DNA of 64,000 bases from Mycolicibacterium moriokaense (lineage in GTDB: Bacteria; Actinomycetota; Actinomycetes; Mycobacteriales; Mycobacteriaceae): contig NZ_QQBJ01000006.1 in NCBI RefSeq assembly GCF_003347205.1, positions 240,682-304,681 on the forward strand, written 5' to 3'. Shown here in pieces: positions 33,385 to 41,611 of the stretch. The notes under the pieces were generated by a model. The model saw only the letters and a program-made list of their open reading frames with translations. It did no database searches and was not told the DNA's origin. The position numbers were made by a program, and so were the translations under genes. Position 1 is the stretch's first letter, and each line of letters opens with the position of its first letter.

Positions 33385-34929
33385 TCACAGGATCCGCGAC
33401 GGGCGGCCCTGCCAGTAGGGGTCGCGGATGCGCCGCTTGTAGAGCTTGCCGTTGGCGTCGCGCGGCAGCGCGGAGTCGAACTCGATCGAACGCGGGCACT
33501 TGTAGGTCGCGAGGTTGGCCCTGCAGTGCTCGATGAGCTCGGCCTCCAGCGCGGGCCCGGTCTTTACCCCGTCGGCGGCCTGCACGACGGCCTTGACCTC
33601 CTCGCCGAATTCGTCGTTCGGCACGCCGAACACGGCCGCGTCGACCAGCTTGGGGTGCATCACCAAGACGTTCTCCGCCTCCTGCGGATAGATGTTCACC
33701 CCGCCGGAGACGATCATGAACGTCGAGCGGTCGGTGAGATACAGATAGCCGTCGTCGTCGACGTAACCCATGTCGCCCAATGAGCGCCAGCCGCGGTCGT
33801 TGGACACCGACGCCGTCTTCGCCGGGTCCTTGAAGTACTCGAACTCCGGACCGCCCTCGAAAAACAGCTCGCCGGATTCCCCCACAGGAAGCTCGGCTCC
33901 GTCTTCACCGACGACGTGAACCGGGCTGAATGGCCTGCCGACCGAGCCGGGGTGGGCCAGCCACTCCTCGGGGCCGATGATGGTCCCGGCGAAACCCTCT
34001 GTGCCGCCGTAGTACTCGTGGATGATCGGGCCGAACCAGTCCATCATCCGGTGCTTGACGTCCACCGGACACGGCGCCGCGGCGTGGATCACACACCGCA
34101 GGCTGGAGACGTCGTACTTGGCACGGACATCTTCGGGCAGCTTGAGCATCCGAACGAACATCGTCGGCACGAACTGCGCGTGCGTGACGCGGTGTTCCTC
34201 GATCAGGCGCAGTACCGTTTCGGCGTCGAATCTGGGCATCAGGATCGACGTGGCGCCCACCCGGTGCACCGCCATCGTGTAGTTGATCCCCGCGGCGTGA
34301 TACAGCGGCGCGGGCGAGAGGTACACGCTCGAGGGGGTCATGTCGTAGCGCTGAGCCAGCGAATACTCGAGCACCTTCTGCGCCCAGGAACCCTGCCCGT
34401 CCTCGGGCAGGGGCCTGCGGACCGCTTTGGGGCGTCCCGTGGTGCCCGACGAGTACAGCATCTCCGAGCCGTCCGAAATCGTCGGTGCGCAACCGGCTTC
34501 GGCGACGGCATCGGCGTAGCACCGCCATCCCGGCTGCGGGCCGCCGACGCTGACGTGCACGTCGACCCCCTCGACGATGTCCGAGGCCTGCAGGATGCGC
34601 TCGCCCAACTCGGTCATCGACGCATCGATGAATATCGCCCTGGCGTCGGAGTCGGCGACGACGTAGGCCACCTCGTCGGGTGTGAAGTGGGTGTTGATCG
34701 CGCTGTAGTACAGCCCGGAAAGCTGGCAACCCCAGGTGATCTCGAAAAACTCCGCCCGGTTCGGCAGCACCAGCGCCACCCCGTCGCCGCGGCGCAGCCC
34801 CGCATCGTGGAGCAGGGCCGCGACGCGTTGGCTGCGCGCGAACAACTCGCCGTAGCTGACCGTGTCCGCCTCCGCGACGGTCAGCGCGGTCGAGTCGGGT
34901 GCACTGATCGCGTGTTCGGCGATGTTCAC
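33385..34929 (-). CDS. AMP-forming acyl-CoA synthetase (2)
   Basis: The 514-residue FadD-type enzyme has YSSGTTGRPKAV, YYGGTEGFAG, GDMGYVDDDGYL and a normal C-terminal Lys in LPRDANGKLYKRR. It activates an acid of the pathway. It is the last gene of a seven-gene minus operon from 39233 that also encodes a crotonase and E1 components. Unlike the synthetase at 20276 it keeps the catalytic Lys. Confidence 0.9.
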   Translation of the reverse strand: MNIAEHAISAPDSTALTVAEADTVSYGELFARSQRVAALLHDAGLRRGDGVALVLPNRAEFFEITWGCQLSGLYYSAINTHFTPDEVAYVVADSDARAIFIDASMTELGERILQASDIVEGVDVHVSVGGPQPGWRCYADAVAEAGCAPTISDGSEMLYSSGTTGRPKAVRRPLPEDGQGSWAQKVLEYSLAQRYDMTPSSVYLSPAPLYHAAGINYTMAVHRVGATSILMPRFDAETVLRLIEEHRVTHAQFVPTMFVRMLKLPEDVRAKYDVSSLRCVIHAAAPCPVDVKHRMMDWFGPIIHEYYGGTEGFAGTIIGPEEWLAHPGSVGRPFSPVHVVGEDGAELPVGESGELFFEGGPEFEYFKDPAKTASVSNDRGWRSLGDMGYVDDDGYLYLTDRSTFMIVSGGVNIYPQEAENVLVMHPKLVDAAVFGVPNDEFGEEVKAVVQAADGVKTGPALEAELIEHCRANLATYKCPRSIEFDSALPRDANGKLYKRRIRDPYWQGRPSRIL

Positions 34930-34936
34930 GACGGGT

Positions 34937-35803
34937 CTAGGTGGCCGCCGCGCCGTTGTCGGAGGCCGCGGCCTGACGCTTGGCCATCTCCGAGGGCAGG
35001 ATCTTGTCCTTGAACACCTGCTGGATCAGTTCCTGCACGTCCTTGCTGATCGATGCGAGCGCGACCAGGTCGTTGGAGCTCTGCCAGTGCACCCGCATCC
35101 CCATCATTTCCCACGCCCGCTTGATGTTGGCCTTGGTGGCCAGCAGCGTGGTCATGGGCGCCTGTGCGATCTGGCGGGCGATGGCGTCGACGCGCGCCTC
35201 CAGATCCTCGCGCTTGACCACCTCATTGACCAACCCGTACTCGAGCGCCTTCTGCGCGTCGACCGTCTCAGCGGTGTAGAGGTAGTACGAAGCGCGCCGC
35301 CAGTTCATGAAAACCCAAGGCTCGATCGAGCATTCACCCGACGGCATCCCGAACCCCTGCAGCGGCGGGTAGGAGAAGTAGGCGTCCTCCGACGCGATGA
35401 CGATGTCGGTGGTCAGGCCCATGTGGGTGCCGCCGCCGACGCAGTAGCCGTGCACCTGCGAGATGGTCGGCTTGGAGAACTCCCACAGGTTCAGGGTGGG
35501 CTTGACGAACAGGTCGGACTGCGGCTTCCACGGGTGGCCCATCTTCATGGCACCCTCCACGAATGCCGGGTAGTCGACCGCGTTGTTGCCGATCGCGTGG
35601 CCCGAGCAGAAGCCCTTGCCGTTGGCCTTCATGATCAGGACCTTGATGTCGTAGTCGCGGTCGGCATCCAGCAGCGCCGCATCCACCTCTTCGGCGAGCT
35701 TTTGATCCTGCGCGTTGGCTTTCTCCGGCCAGTTCAACGTGATCTTCGCGATCGGCCCGTCCTTCTGGTAGATGATCCTCTCGCGGGTCTCGTTGAGATC
35801 CAT
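34937..35803 (-). CDS. Crotonase-family enzyme (1), atypical
   Basis: The 288-residue protein has the crotonase fold: LNWPEKANAQD near the start, the oxyanion segment KGFCSGH and GYCVGGGTHMG. At the place where hydratases have a Glu after GGG-x, this protein has His, and the second loop reads FGMPSGECS, so simple enoyl-CoA hydration is doubtful. It may be a C-C hydrolase, isomerase or other crotonase type. It resembles the gene at 42839. Encoded 8 bases before the synthetase. Confidence 0.85.
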   Translation of the reverse strand: MDLNETRERIIYQKDGPIAKITLNWPEKANAQDQKLAEEVDAALLDADRDYDIKVLIMKANGKGFCSGHAIGNNAVDYPAFVEGAMKMGHPWKPQSDLFVKPTLNLWEFSKPTISQVHGYCVGGGTHMGLTTDIVIASEDAYFSYPPLQGFGMPSGECSIEPWVFMNWRRASYYLYTAETVDAQKALEYGLVNEVVKREDLEARVDAIARQIAQAPMTTLLATKANIKRAWEMMGMRVHWQSSNDLVALASISKDVQELIQQVFKDKILPSEMAKRQAAASDNGAAAT

Positions 35804-35820
35804 ACGCTCCTACCCTTTCG

Positions 35821-36057
35821 TTATGACGTGATGACGCCGATTTCGGCGCCGATGTCGTAGGTCGTGCCGACCGTGCCCGTCCACCGCACGGTGCCCGAAG
35901 CTCCTGCTTCGATTTCCTGCTCCACCTTCTCGGTGGCCACGCTGAAGAGAACGTCTCCTTCGTCGACGTGCCCGCCGTCCGCGACGAGCAATTCGGTGAG
36001 TTCGGCTTCGGCGACCGCAACCGACGTTCGCGGGATGCGAATGATGAAGTCAGCCAC
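35821..36057 (-). CDS. Free-standing lipoyl-domain protein
   Basis: The 78-residue protein is one biotinyl/lipoyl domain: RIPRTSVAVAEAELTELLVA, then the modified Lys in ATEKVEQEIEA (K44), then a closing beta strand. The GTG start overlaps the end of the E1 beta gene by 8 bases. In 2-oxoacid dehydrogenases this domain is the N-terminus of E2; here there is no E2 catalytic domain and no E3 in the window. It probably shuttles acyl or hydrogen equivalents for the adjacent E1, with E2/E3 supplied elsewhere or not needed. Confidence 0.85.
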   Translation of the reverse strand: MADFIIRIPRTSVAVAEAELTELLVADGGHVDEGDVLFSVATEKVEQEIEAGASGTVRWTGTVGTTYDIGAEIGVITS

Positions 36058-37048
36058 GGACTTCTGCCCTGGCCAGGGTGCGCTGCGCCGCGTCGACGAT
36101 GCCGGCGGCCGACGGATACACCCGCGCTTCGAGTGCCGCCGCTGCCGGGGTCGGGACGAACCTGGCGCCCACCCGTTCGATCGGTGCGGCAAGCTCGTCG
36201 AAACACCCGGCCTGCAGCACGGCCACCACCTCGGCGCCCGGCCCGGCGAACTGCACGGCGTCGTGGGCGACGACGGCACGCTTCGTGCGTCGCACCGACT
36301 CGACGATGGTGTCGACGTCCAGGGGCACCAGCGTGCGCAGGTCGATGACCTCAGCGCTGACCCCGTGATCGGCCAATATCTTCGCGGCAGAAAGCGATTC
36401 GGTGACACTGCGGCCGTAACTGATCAGGGTGACATCCGAGCCAGGCCGCTTGACGTCGGCCTGCCCAAGCGGAATCCGGAAGCCGGGGTCCGTCGGCACC
36501 GGCCCCTTCTGGGCCAGCAGCCGGATCGTCTCGACGAACAGGCACGGGTCTTCGTCGAAGATCGCCGACGCCAGCAGACCCTTGCCGTCACGAGGGGTCG
36601 ACGGCACGATCACCTTCATCCCCGGAATGTGCATGAACCAGGCCTCCAGCGACTGCGAATGCGTGGCCCCCGTGGCCAATCCGCCATACACCGCGGTACG
36701 CACGGTGATCGGAGCCGTGGTGCGGCCCGCGGTCATGAACCGCAGCTTGGCGGCATTGTTGATCAGCTGGTCGGCCGCGATGCCGATGAAGTCCATGATC
36801 ATGATCTCCGCGACCGGCAGCAGACCGTCGATCGCCGCCCCTATGGCCGCACCGGCGATCGCGGCCTCCGAGATCGGGGTGTCCAGCACCCGGTCGTGGC
36901 CGTACTTGGTGGACAACCCCGCCGTCGGACCCGACGCCCCGGGATCGGCGATGTCCTCGCCGAGCAGAAACACCCTGTCGTCGGCGGCCATCGCCTGATC
37001 CAGCGCGAGGTTGAGCGCCTCGCGCATCGACATTTCCTTCTCGTCCAT
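36050..37048 (-). CDS. E1 beta subunit, 2-oxoacid dehydrogenase-like
   Basis: The 332-residue protein has the transketolase pyrimidine-binding domain: LLGEDIADPG, the TPP-binding strand DTPISEAAIAGAAIGAA and the C-terminal swivel domain (DVTLISYGRSV). It resembles acetoin dehydrogenase or branched-chain/pyruvate dehydrogenase beta subunits. It pairs with the alpha subunit encoded 8 bases upstream. The operon context suggests decarboxylation of a keto acid or cleavage of an acyloin made during ring or side-chain breakdown. Confidence 0.9.
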   Translation of the reverse strand: MDEKEMSMREALNLALDQAMAADDRVFLLGEDIADPGASGPTAGLSTKYGHDRVLDTPISEAAIAGAAIGAAIDGLLPVAEIMIMDFIGIAADQLINNAAKLRFMTAGRTTAPITVRTAVYGGLATGATHSQSLEAWFMHIPGMKVIVPSTPRDGKGLLASAIFDEDPCLFVETIRLLAQKGPVPTDPGFRIPLGQADVKRPGSDVTLISYGRSVTESLSAAKILADHGVSAEVIDLRTLVPLDVDTIVESVRRTKRAVVAHDAVQFAGPGAEVVAVLQAGCFDELAAPIERVGARFVPTPAAAALEARVYPSAAGIVDAAQRTLARAEVRG

Positions 37049-37056
37049 GGCCTTCC

Positions 37057-38037
37057 TCAGACGGGATACATGATCGGGGTGGCGTATACGTCTTGGTCGA
37101 GTTCCTGTGCCGTCGGCATCGGTGCGGCCATGACTGTGCGCAGCGCCTCCTCGACCGCGCTCAGCGCGCCTTCATCGATGCCGCTGAGTTCGTCGTCGGA
37201 GCACACGCCGCCGTCGATGAGCCTGCGCCGGAAGGCCGGAACGGGGTCCGCGGCCATCGCCGCCTCGAGTTGTTCTTTCGGGATATAGGTCATCCGGTCG
37301 CCGAAGTAGTGGCCGCGGAACCGAAAGGTCACGCACTCCAGGAAAGTGGGTCCCCGGCCGTCGCGCGCCCGCCCTATCGCCTGCGCCAACGCGTCGGCGA
37401 CCGCGAGAGGATCGTTGCCGTCGACCCGCACCCCCGGCATGCCGTAGCCGGCCGCCCGGTCGGCGACCTGTGCGATCTTCATGGTGTCGGTGGTCGGCGT
37501 CATCTCGGCGTACAGGTTGTTCTGACACACGAAGACCATCGGCAGGCTCCAGAGCGCGGCCATGTTCGCGGCCTCATGGAACGACCCCGTGTTCGTCGCG
37601 CCGTCGCCGAAACTCACCACTGTGACCCGATCGAGGCCCTTGCGCTTGCCGGCCATCGCCAACCCGACAGCCACCGGCGGGCCCGCGCCGACGATGCCCG
37701 TCGACAACATCACGCCCCGCTCCGGTTTGGCGATGTGCATGGTGCCGCCCTTGCCGCGGCCCGCGCCCACGGTGCGGCCCATCATCTCGCCGTAGATCTC
37801 CTCCAGCGGAACACCTTTGCCGATCAGGTCGTGCAGACCGCGGTAGGTGGTCACCAGCTGGTCGTCGTCGCGCAGCGTCACCCCCATCGCCGCGGCGATC
37901 GCCTCCTGCCCGCGCGAGGGCCAGTACACGCACATGAACTCGCCGGTGCCGATGCCCTTCGACAGGCGGTCATCGGCAGCCTTCATCAACACCATCAGCG
38001 CGTACATGCGCCGCTGCATCTCGGCTGACGGTGTCAT
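37057..38037 (-). CDS. E1 alpha subunit, 2-oxoacid dehydrogenase-like
   Basis: The 326-residue subunit has the thiamine diphosphate motif GDG at 144-146 ending NN at 173-174, and the HIAKPERGVM loop. Length and sequence fit the short acetoin dehydrogenase alpha type (AcoA), not the longer branched-chain E1. The start overlaps the stop of the EthD-like gene. With E1 beta it forms an alpha2beta2 TPP enzyme in the cytoplasm. Confidence 0.9.
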   Translation of the reverse strand: MTPSAEMQRRMYALMVLMKAADDRLSKGIGTGEFMCVYWPSRGQEAIAAAMGVTLRDDDQLVTTYRGLHDLIGKGVPLEEIYGEMMGRTVGAGRGKGGTMHIAKPERGVMLSTGIVGAGPPVAVGLAMAGKRKGLDRVTVVSFGDGATNTGSFHEAANMAALWSLPMVFVCQNNLYAEMTPTTDTMKIAQVADRAAGYGMPGVRVDGNDPLAVADALAQAIGRARDGRGPTFLECVTFRFRGHYFGDRMTYIPKEQLEAAMAADPVPAFRRRLIDGGVCSDDELSGIDEGALSAVEEALRTVMAAPMPTAQELDQDVYATPIMYPV

Positions 38038-38354
38038 TTCTGATACGACCCGATCTCGCGGTAGACCTTCGGGATCGGCGGGGTCGCCATGTCCAGCAGT
38101 TCCAGCGACGACATCTTGCCGCTCCTGCCGAGCTCTCCGAGCCGCTCGACCACCGCGTCGAGATCGTCGCAGTCGAGTTCGTAGACGGCGATGAAGGGCC
38201 CCTGACCGTCGGTCGGCGCGAAGCGGCGCGCGGAGATGATGCCGTCGACGGAGCAGATCTCAGCGAGGTGGGTGTCGTTGTACCACTTGTGGTATTCGGC
38301 TTCGCGGTCCTGCGAAACCGGCATGGTCTCCAGGTAGATGATCCCTCTGGTCAT
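38034..38354 (-). CDS. EthD-like dimeric alpha/beta-barrel protein
   Basis: The 106-residue protein begins MTRGIIYLETMPVSQDREAE and continues YHKWYNDTHLAEICSVDGI, a ferredoxin-like fold with the W-x-x-x-H pattern of EthD and related small proteins. Members occur in catabolic operons, often with unproven function (isomerase, lactonase or binding). Tight overlap with E1 alpha and 12 bases from the SDR. Confidence 0.65.
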   Translation of the reverse strand: MTRGIIYLETMPVSQDREAEYHKWYNDTHLAEICSVDGIISARRFAPTDGQGPFIAVYELDCDDLDAVVERLGELGRSGKMSSLELLDMATPPIPKVYREIGSYQK

Positions 38355-38366
38355 CTCCCCCCTTTC

Positions 38367-39233
38367 CTAGACGCCCGCCCACGGCTTGATTTTCAGGAAC
38401 CCGCCGGCATCCACACGCAACTGCTGCCCGGTGACATATCGCGCGGCATCACTGGCAAGGAAGAGCACGGCCTCGCTGATGTCCTCCGGCTCGACATAGG
38501 GAATCGGAAAACCCTGGATCACCGGGAACACGACCTCCGCATCTTCGCGGGTCGGGTTCTGCAGGTCGGGCCGGAACGCCCGATACATCGGCGGGCTGTG
38601 CAACATGTCGGTGTTGACGTTGGTCGGGTGAATGGCGTTGACCCGGATCTGTTCGGGGCCAAGGGCGTTGGCCAGATCGTTGACGTAGTGGGCGACAACC
38701 TGTTTGGCGAAGGCATAGCCGGCGCCGCCGGGCCCGCCGTCCATCCCGGCGGTATTCGCGGCGGTCGCCATGAATGCCGCGACCGATCCTGTCGCGATGA
38801 TCGACGCGCCGGCCTTGAGATGCTTCATGCTCGCGTGCACCAGGTTCATCACGCCGAGCAGGTCGACATCGACGGCGTCGACGAAGGCCTGCGGCGGCAG
38901 CCCCGCGGTCAGTGGGCAGATCCCGGCGTTGGCCACGACGATGTCGAGCCTGCCGAACTCGACGACCCCCCGGTCGATCGCCGCCGACAGCGCGGCGCGG
39001 TCGCGGACGTCGGCGATCTCCGCGTGCACGCGTCTGCCTTCCTTCTCGACCAGGCGCGCGGTTTCGTCGAGGTCCTCGGGCCGGGCCAGCGGATACTCGT
39101 TGGTCGCGATGTCCTCGCAGATGTCGACGGCGATGATGTCGGCCCCCTCGGCGGCCAGCAACTGGGCGTGGGATCGGCCCTGGCCCCGCGCCGCCCCGCT
39201 GATCAGCGCCACCTTGCCCTCGACCCTGCCCAT
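38367..39233 (-). CDS. Mycofactocin-coupled SDR
   Basis: The 288-residue SDR opens MGRVEGKVALISGAARGQGR, followed by the inserted VDICEDIATNEYP loop that marks the mycofactocin-coupled SDR family. The catalytic pair is in AGYAFAKQ (YxxxK). These enzymes keep NAD bound and hand electrons to mycofactocin. ATG 39233 is preferred over a much longer in-frame extension. It is the first gene of the operon going to 33385, facing element E. Confidence 0.9.
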   Translation of the reverse strand: MGRVEGKVALISGAARGQGRSHAQLLAAEGADIIAVDICEDIATNEYPLARPEDLDETARLVEKEGRRVHAEIADVRDRAALSAAIDRGVVEFGRLDIVVANAGICPLTAGLPPQAFVDAVDVDLLGVMNLVHASMKHLKAGASIIATGSVAAFMATAANTAGMDGGPGGAGYAFAKQVVAHYVNDLANALGPEQIRVNAIHPTNVNTDMLHSPPMYRAFRPDLQNPTREDAEVVFPVIQGFPIPYVEPEDISEAVLFLASDAARYVTGQQLRVDAGGFLKIKPWAGV

Positions 39234-39302
39234 CGTCACCCCTCCTTCAGACCGTCGAAACGAGCCGGTTGGGGAACCTTCGGCCCACCCCGCAGAGGTA
39301 GC

Positions 39303-39330
39303 TATACTACCTAAAATTATAAAGATGCCA
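39303..39330 (+). promoter_or_regulatory. AT-rich element E
   Basis: CTAAAATTATAAAGAT at 39311-39326 lies between divergent operons starting at 39233 and 39357. It matches element D at 14 of 16 positions. The flanking GGTAGCTATACTACC part forms a small inverted repeat. Confidence 0.5.
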
Positions 39331-39356
39331 ATCGCCTCGATCTCGAACAGGACACC

Positions 39357-40526
39357 GTGGACTTTTCCTATCCGGCGGACGTGGAGCAGTTCCGCAAGGC
39401 ACTGCGCACCTGGCTCTCCGCGAATCTGACGGACGAAGTGAAGCGCGCCGACCGGCGCCGCGGGCGCGAACCCGATGCCTTCGACGCGCTGCGAACGTGG
39501 GACGCCGCCGTGGCCGACGCGGGATGGGGCGCGGTGTCCTGGCCGCAGGAGTACGGCGGCCGCGGGGCGACCGTGCTCGAGCAACTGGTCTACGCGGAAG
39601 AGACCACCCGGGCGCGAGCTCCGGTGCCGCTCAACGTGATCGGGCTGAACAACATCGCCCCGGCCATCATGCAGTACGGCACGGACACGCAGAAGCGCAC
39701 GCTGCTGCCCCGCATGGTGCGCGCCGACGACATCTGGTGCCAGGGGATGTCGGAACCCGAAGCCGGCTCCGATCTGGCCTCGCTGCGCACCCGCGCCGTC
39801 CGCGACGGCGCGGGTGACGACGCGGACTTCGTCGTCAACGGCCAGAAGATCTGGACCTCGCTCGGCCACCGGGCCGACTGGTGTCAGCTGTATGTGCGAA
39901 CCACTCCCGACGCGCCCAAGCACAAGGGCATCTCCTGCCTGATCGTCGACATGCGGCTACCCGGTATCGAGGCCCGCCCGCTGGTCACCCTGAACGGTGC
40001 CGCCGACTTCGCCGAGGTGTTCTTCAACGACGTCCGGGTGCCCGCCGACGCGCTGCTGGGTCCGATCGACGGCGGCTGGCAGGTCGCCACCACGACGCTG
40101 AGCCATGAACGCGCAGGCGCGGCGCGGCTGTACGCGCAGGTCGAGGTCCAGTTGGCCGACCTCGTCGCCGATCTGGCCGAGCACACCACCGACGGCAGGC
40201 CGGCGCTCGAGGACCGGGCGGTGTTGACCAGGCTCGGCGATGTCGCGGTGCGGATCAAGTACCTCGAGTTGCTGTGCAAGCGGTCGATCTCGGCGACGCT
40301 GCACGGCGGCGACGCGCTGGGTTCGGCCAGCCTGGCCAAGAGCGTATGGGCCGAACTCGGCCAGGACCTCGCCGCGCTGGCCTACGACGTGCTGGGGCCC
40401 GACCGGGCCGACCAGCGATGGGTGGACCGGCGGCTGTCGTCGCGCTCGCTCACCATCGCCGGCGGCACGACCCAGATCAACAAGAACATCACCGCCACCC
40501 GCGTCCTGGGGTTACCGCGCGGATGA
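39357..40526 (+). CDS. Acyl-CoA dehydrogenase, subunit 1
   Basis: The 389-residue protein has the ACAD fold: MSEPEAGSDLASLRTRA (flavin-contacting loop), WTSLGHRADWCQLYVRT and a C-terminal SSRSLTIAGGTTQINKN. The Arg or Glu catalytic base position was not fixed. A GTG start is used. It overlaps the second ACAD gene by ATGA. Mycobacterial steroid pathways use such alpha2beta2 heterotetramers (for example FadE28-FadE29), in which only one subunit carries the catalytic Glu. Confidence 0.9.
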   Translation: MDFSYPADVEQFRKALRTWLSANLTDEVKRADRRRGREPDAFDALRTWDAAVADAGWGAVSWPQEYGGRGATVLEQLVYAEETTRARAPVPLNVIGLNNIAPAIMQYGTDTQKRTLLPRMVRADDIWCQGMSEPEAGSDLASLRTRAVRDGAGDDADFVVNGQKIWTSLGHRADWCQLYVRTTPDAPKHKGISCLIVDMRLPGIEARPLVTLNGAADFAEVFFNDVRVPADALLGPIDGGWQVATTTLSHERAGAARLYAQVEVQLADLVADLAEHTTDGRPALEDRAVLTRLGDVAVRIKYLELLCKRSISATLHGGDALGSASLAKSVWAELGQDLAALAYDVLGPDRADQRWVDRRLSSRSLTIAGGTTQINKNITATRVLGLPRG

Positions 40527-41611
40527 ACCTCGAACTCACCGACGAACAGACCGCGCTGCGCGACACCGTGCGGCGGTTTCTCGCCGAAAAGGCAAGCATC
40601 GGAACACATGTGCGGCCGATGCTCGACGATCCGAGGGGCACCACCGACGATGTCTGGCACGGCCTCGCCGCGCTGGGCGCGACGGGCGTGCTGGTCCCGC
40701 AGGACCACCAAGGAGCGGGGATGACGATGGTCGAGGCCGGCGTCGTCGCCGAGGAACTGGGCGCGACAGTCAACCCGGGACCCTGGCTGTCGACCGCCGT
40801 CGCCGCGGTTCGGGCGTTGACGCGAACCGGCTGCGACGATGCGCTGCTGGCCGAGATCGCCGCTGGGACAGCCATCGTCACGGTGGCACCGTTGAGCGGC
40901 GCGCGGCCGGCCGCGGACGGCGCGCGACTGCGCGGCCAGCTGACCGCGGTGCCGGACGTCGCCGCCGCGACGGTGTTGCTGGTGGTAGCCGACGAACCGT
41001 CGGGCGCCGCGCTCTACGCCGTGGCCCCCGAATCCGACAGCGTCACGGTGACCGACCGGCCACATGTCGACCCGACGCGCAAGCTGTTCGACGTGGCGCT
41101 CGACGGCGCGGCCGGGCGCCGACTGACCGACGCAGCGCCTGACGCGCTGGACGCACTCGTCGACGACGTCGTGATCGCGCGTGCCGCCGACGCCGTCGGC
41201 GCCGCAGATGCGGTGATGAGGCTGGCCGTCGACTACGCAAAGGTGCGCAGGCAATTCGACCAACCGATTGGCAGCTTCCAGGCCGTCCAGCATCTGTGTG
41301 TGGACATGTACGAGGCGGTCGAACTGGCCCGCAGCGGCGTGATTCACGCGCTGTGGGCGGCCGATGCGGCCGAACCCGCCGAGCGTCACCACGCCGCGTT
41401 GTGCGCCAAGGCGTTCGCGGGCCGGCTCACCGCCGTCGGCGACACCGCGATCCAGGTGTTCGGCGGTATCGGCTTCACGTGGGAGCACGATGCCCACCTC
41501 TACCTCAAGCGCCTGCTGGGCTGGGACGTCTTCCTCGGCGCCCCGGACCGCTATCTCGAAATGGTCGGAGCACATCTCGTCAGCGAACTCGATCGAAAGG
41601 TGTTGCCATGA
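40523..41611 (+). CDS. Acyl-CoA dehydrogenase, subunit 2
   Basis: The 362-residue ACAD-like protein is more divergent, with weaker flavin motifs in the centre but a clear C-terminal domain (YAKVRRQFDQPIGSFQAVQ and FGGIGFTWEHDAHLYLKR). That last motif is typical of the FadE subunits that pair in heterotetramers. The start at 40523 overlaps the first subunit. Together they would desaturate an acyl-CoA of the pathway. Confidence 0.9.
   Translation: MNLELTDEQTALRDTVRRFLAEKASIGTHVRPMLDDPRGTTDDVWHGLAALGATGVLVPQDHQGAGMTMVEAGVVAEELGATVNPGPWLSTAVAAVRALTRTGCDDALLAEIAAGTAIVTVAPLSGARPAADGARLRGQLTAVPDVAAATVLLVVADEPSGAALYAVAPESDSVTVTDRPHVDPTRKLFDVALDGAAGRRLTDAAPDALDALVDDVVIARAADAVGAADAVMRLAVDYAKVRRQFDQPIGSFQAVQHLCVDMYEAVELARSGVIHALWAADAAEPAERHHAALCAKAFAGRLTAVGDTAIQVFGGIGFTWEHDAHLYLKRLLGWDVFLGAPDRYLEMVGAHLVSELDRKVLP

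Noticed and set aside
39234-39923. N-terminal extension of the mycofactocin SDR to 518 residues
   Set aside because: It would cross the acyl-CoA dehydrogenase gene and the promoter spacer; the SDR family start is at 39233.
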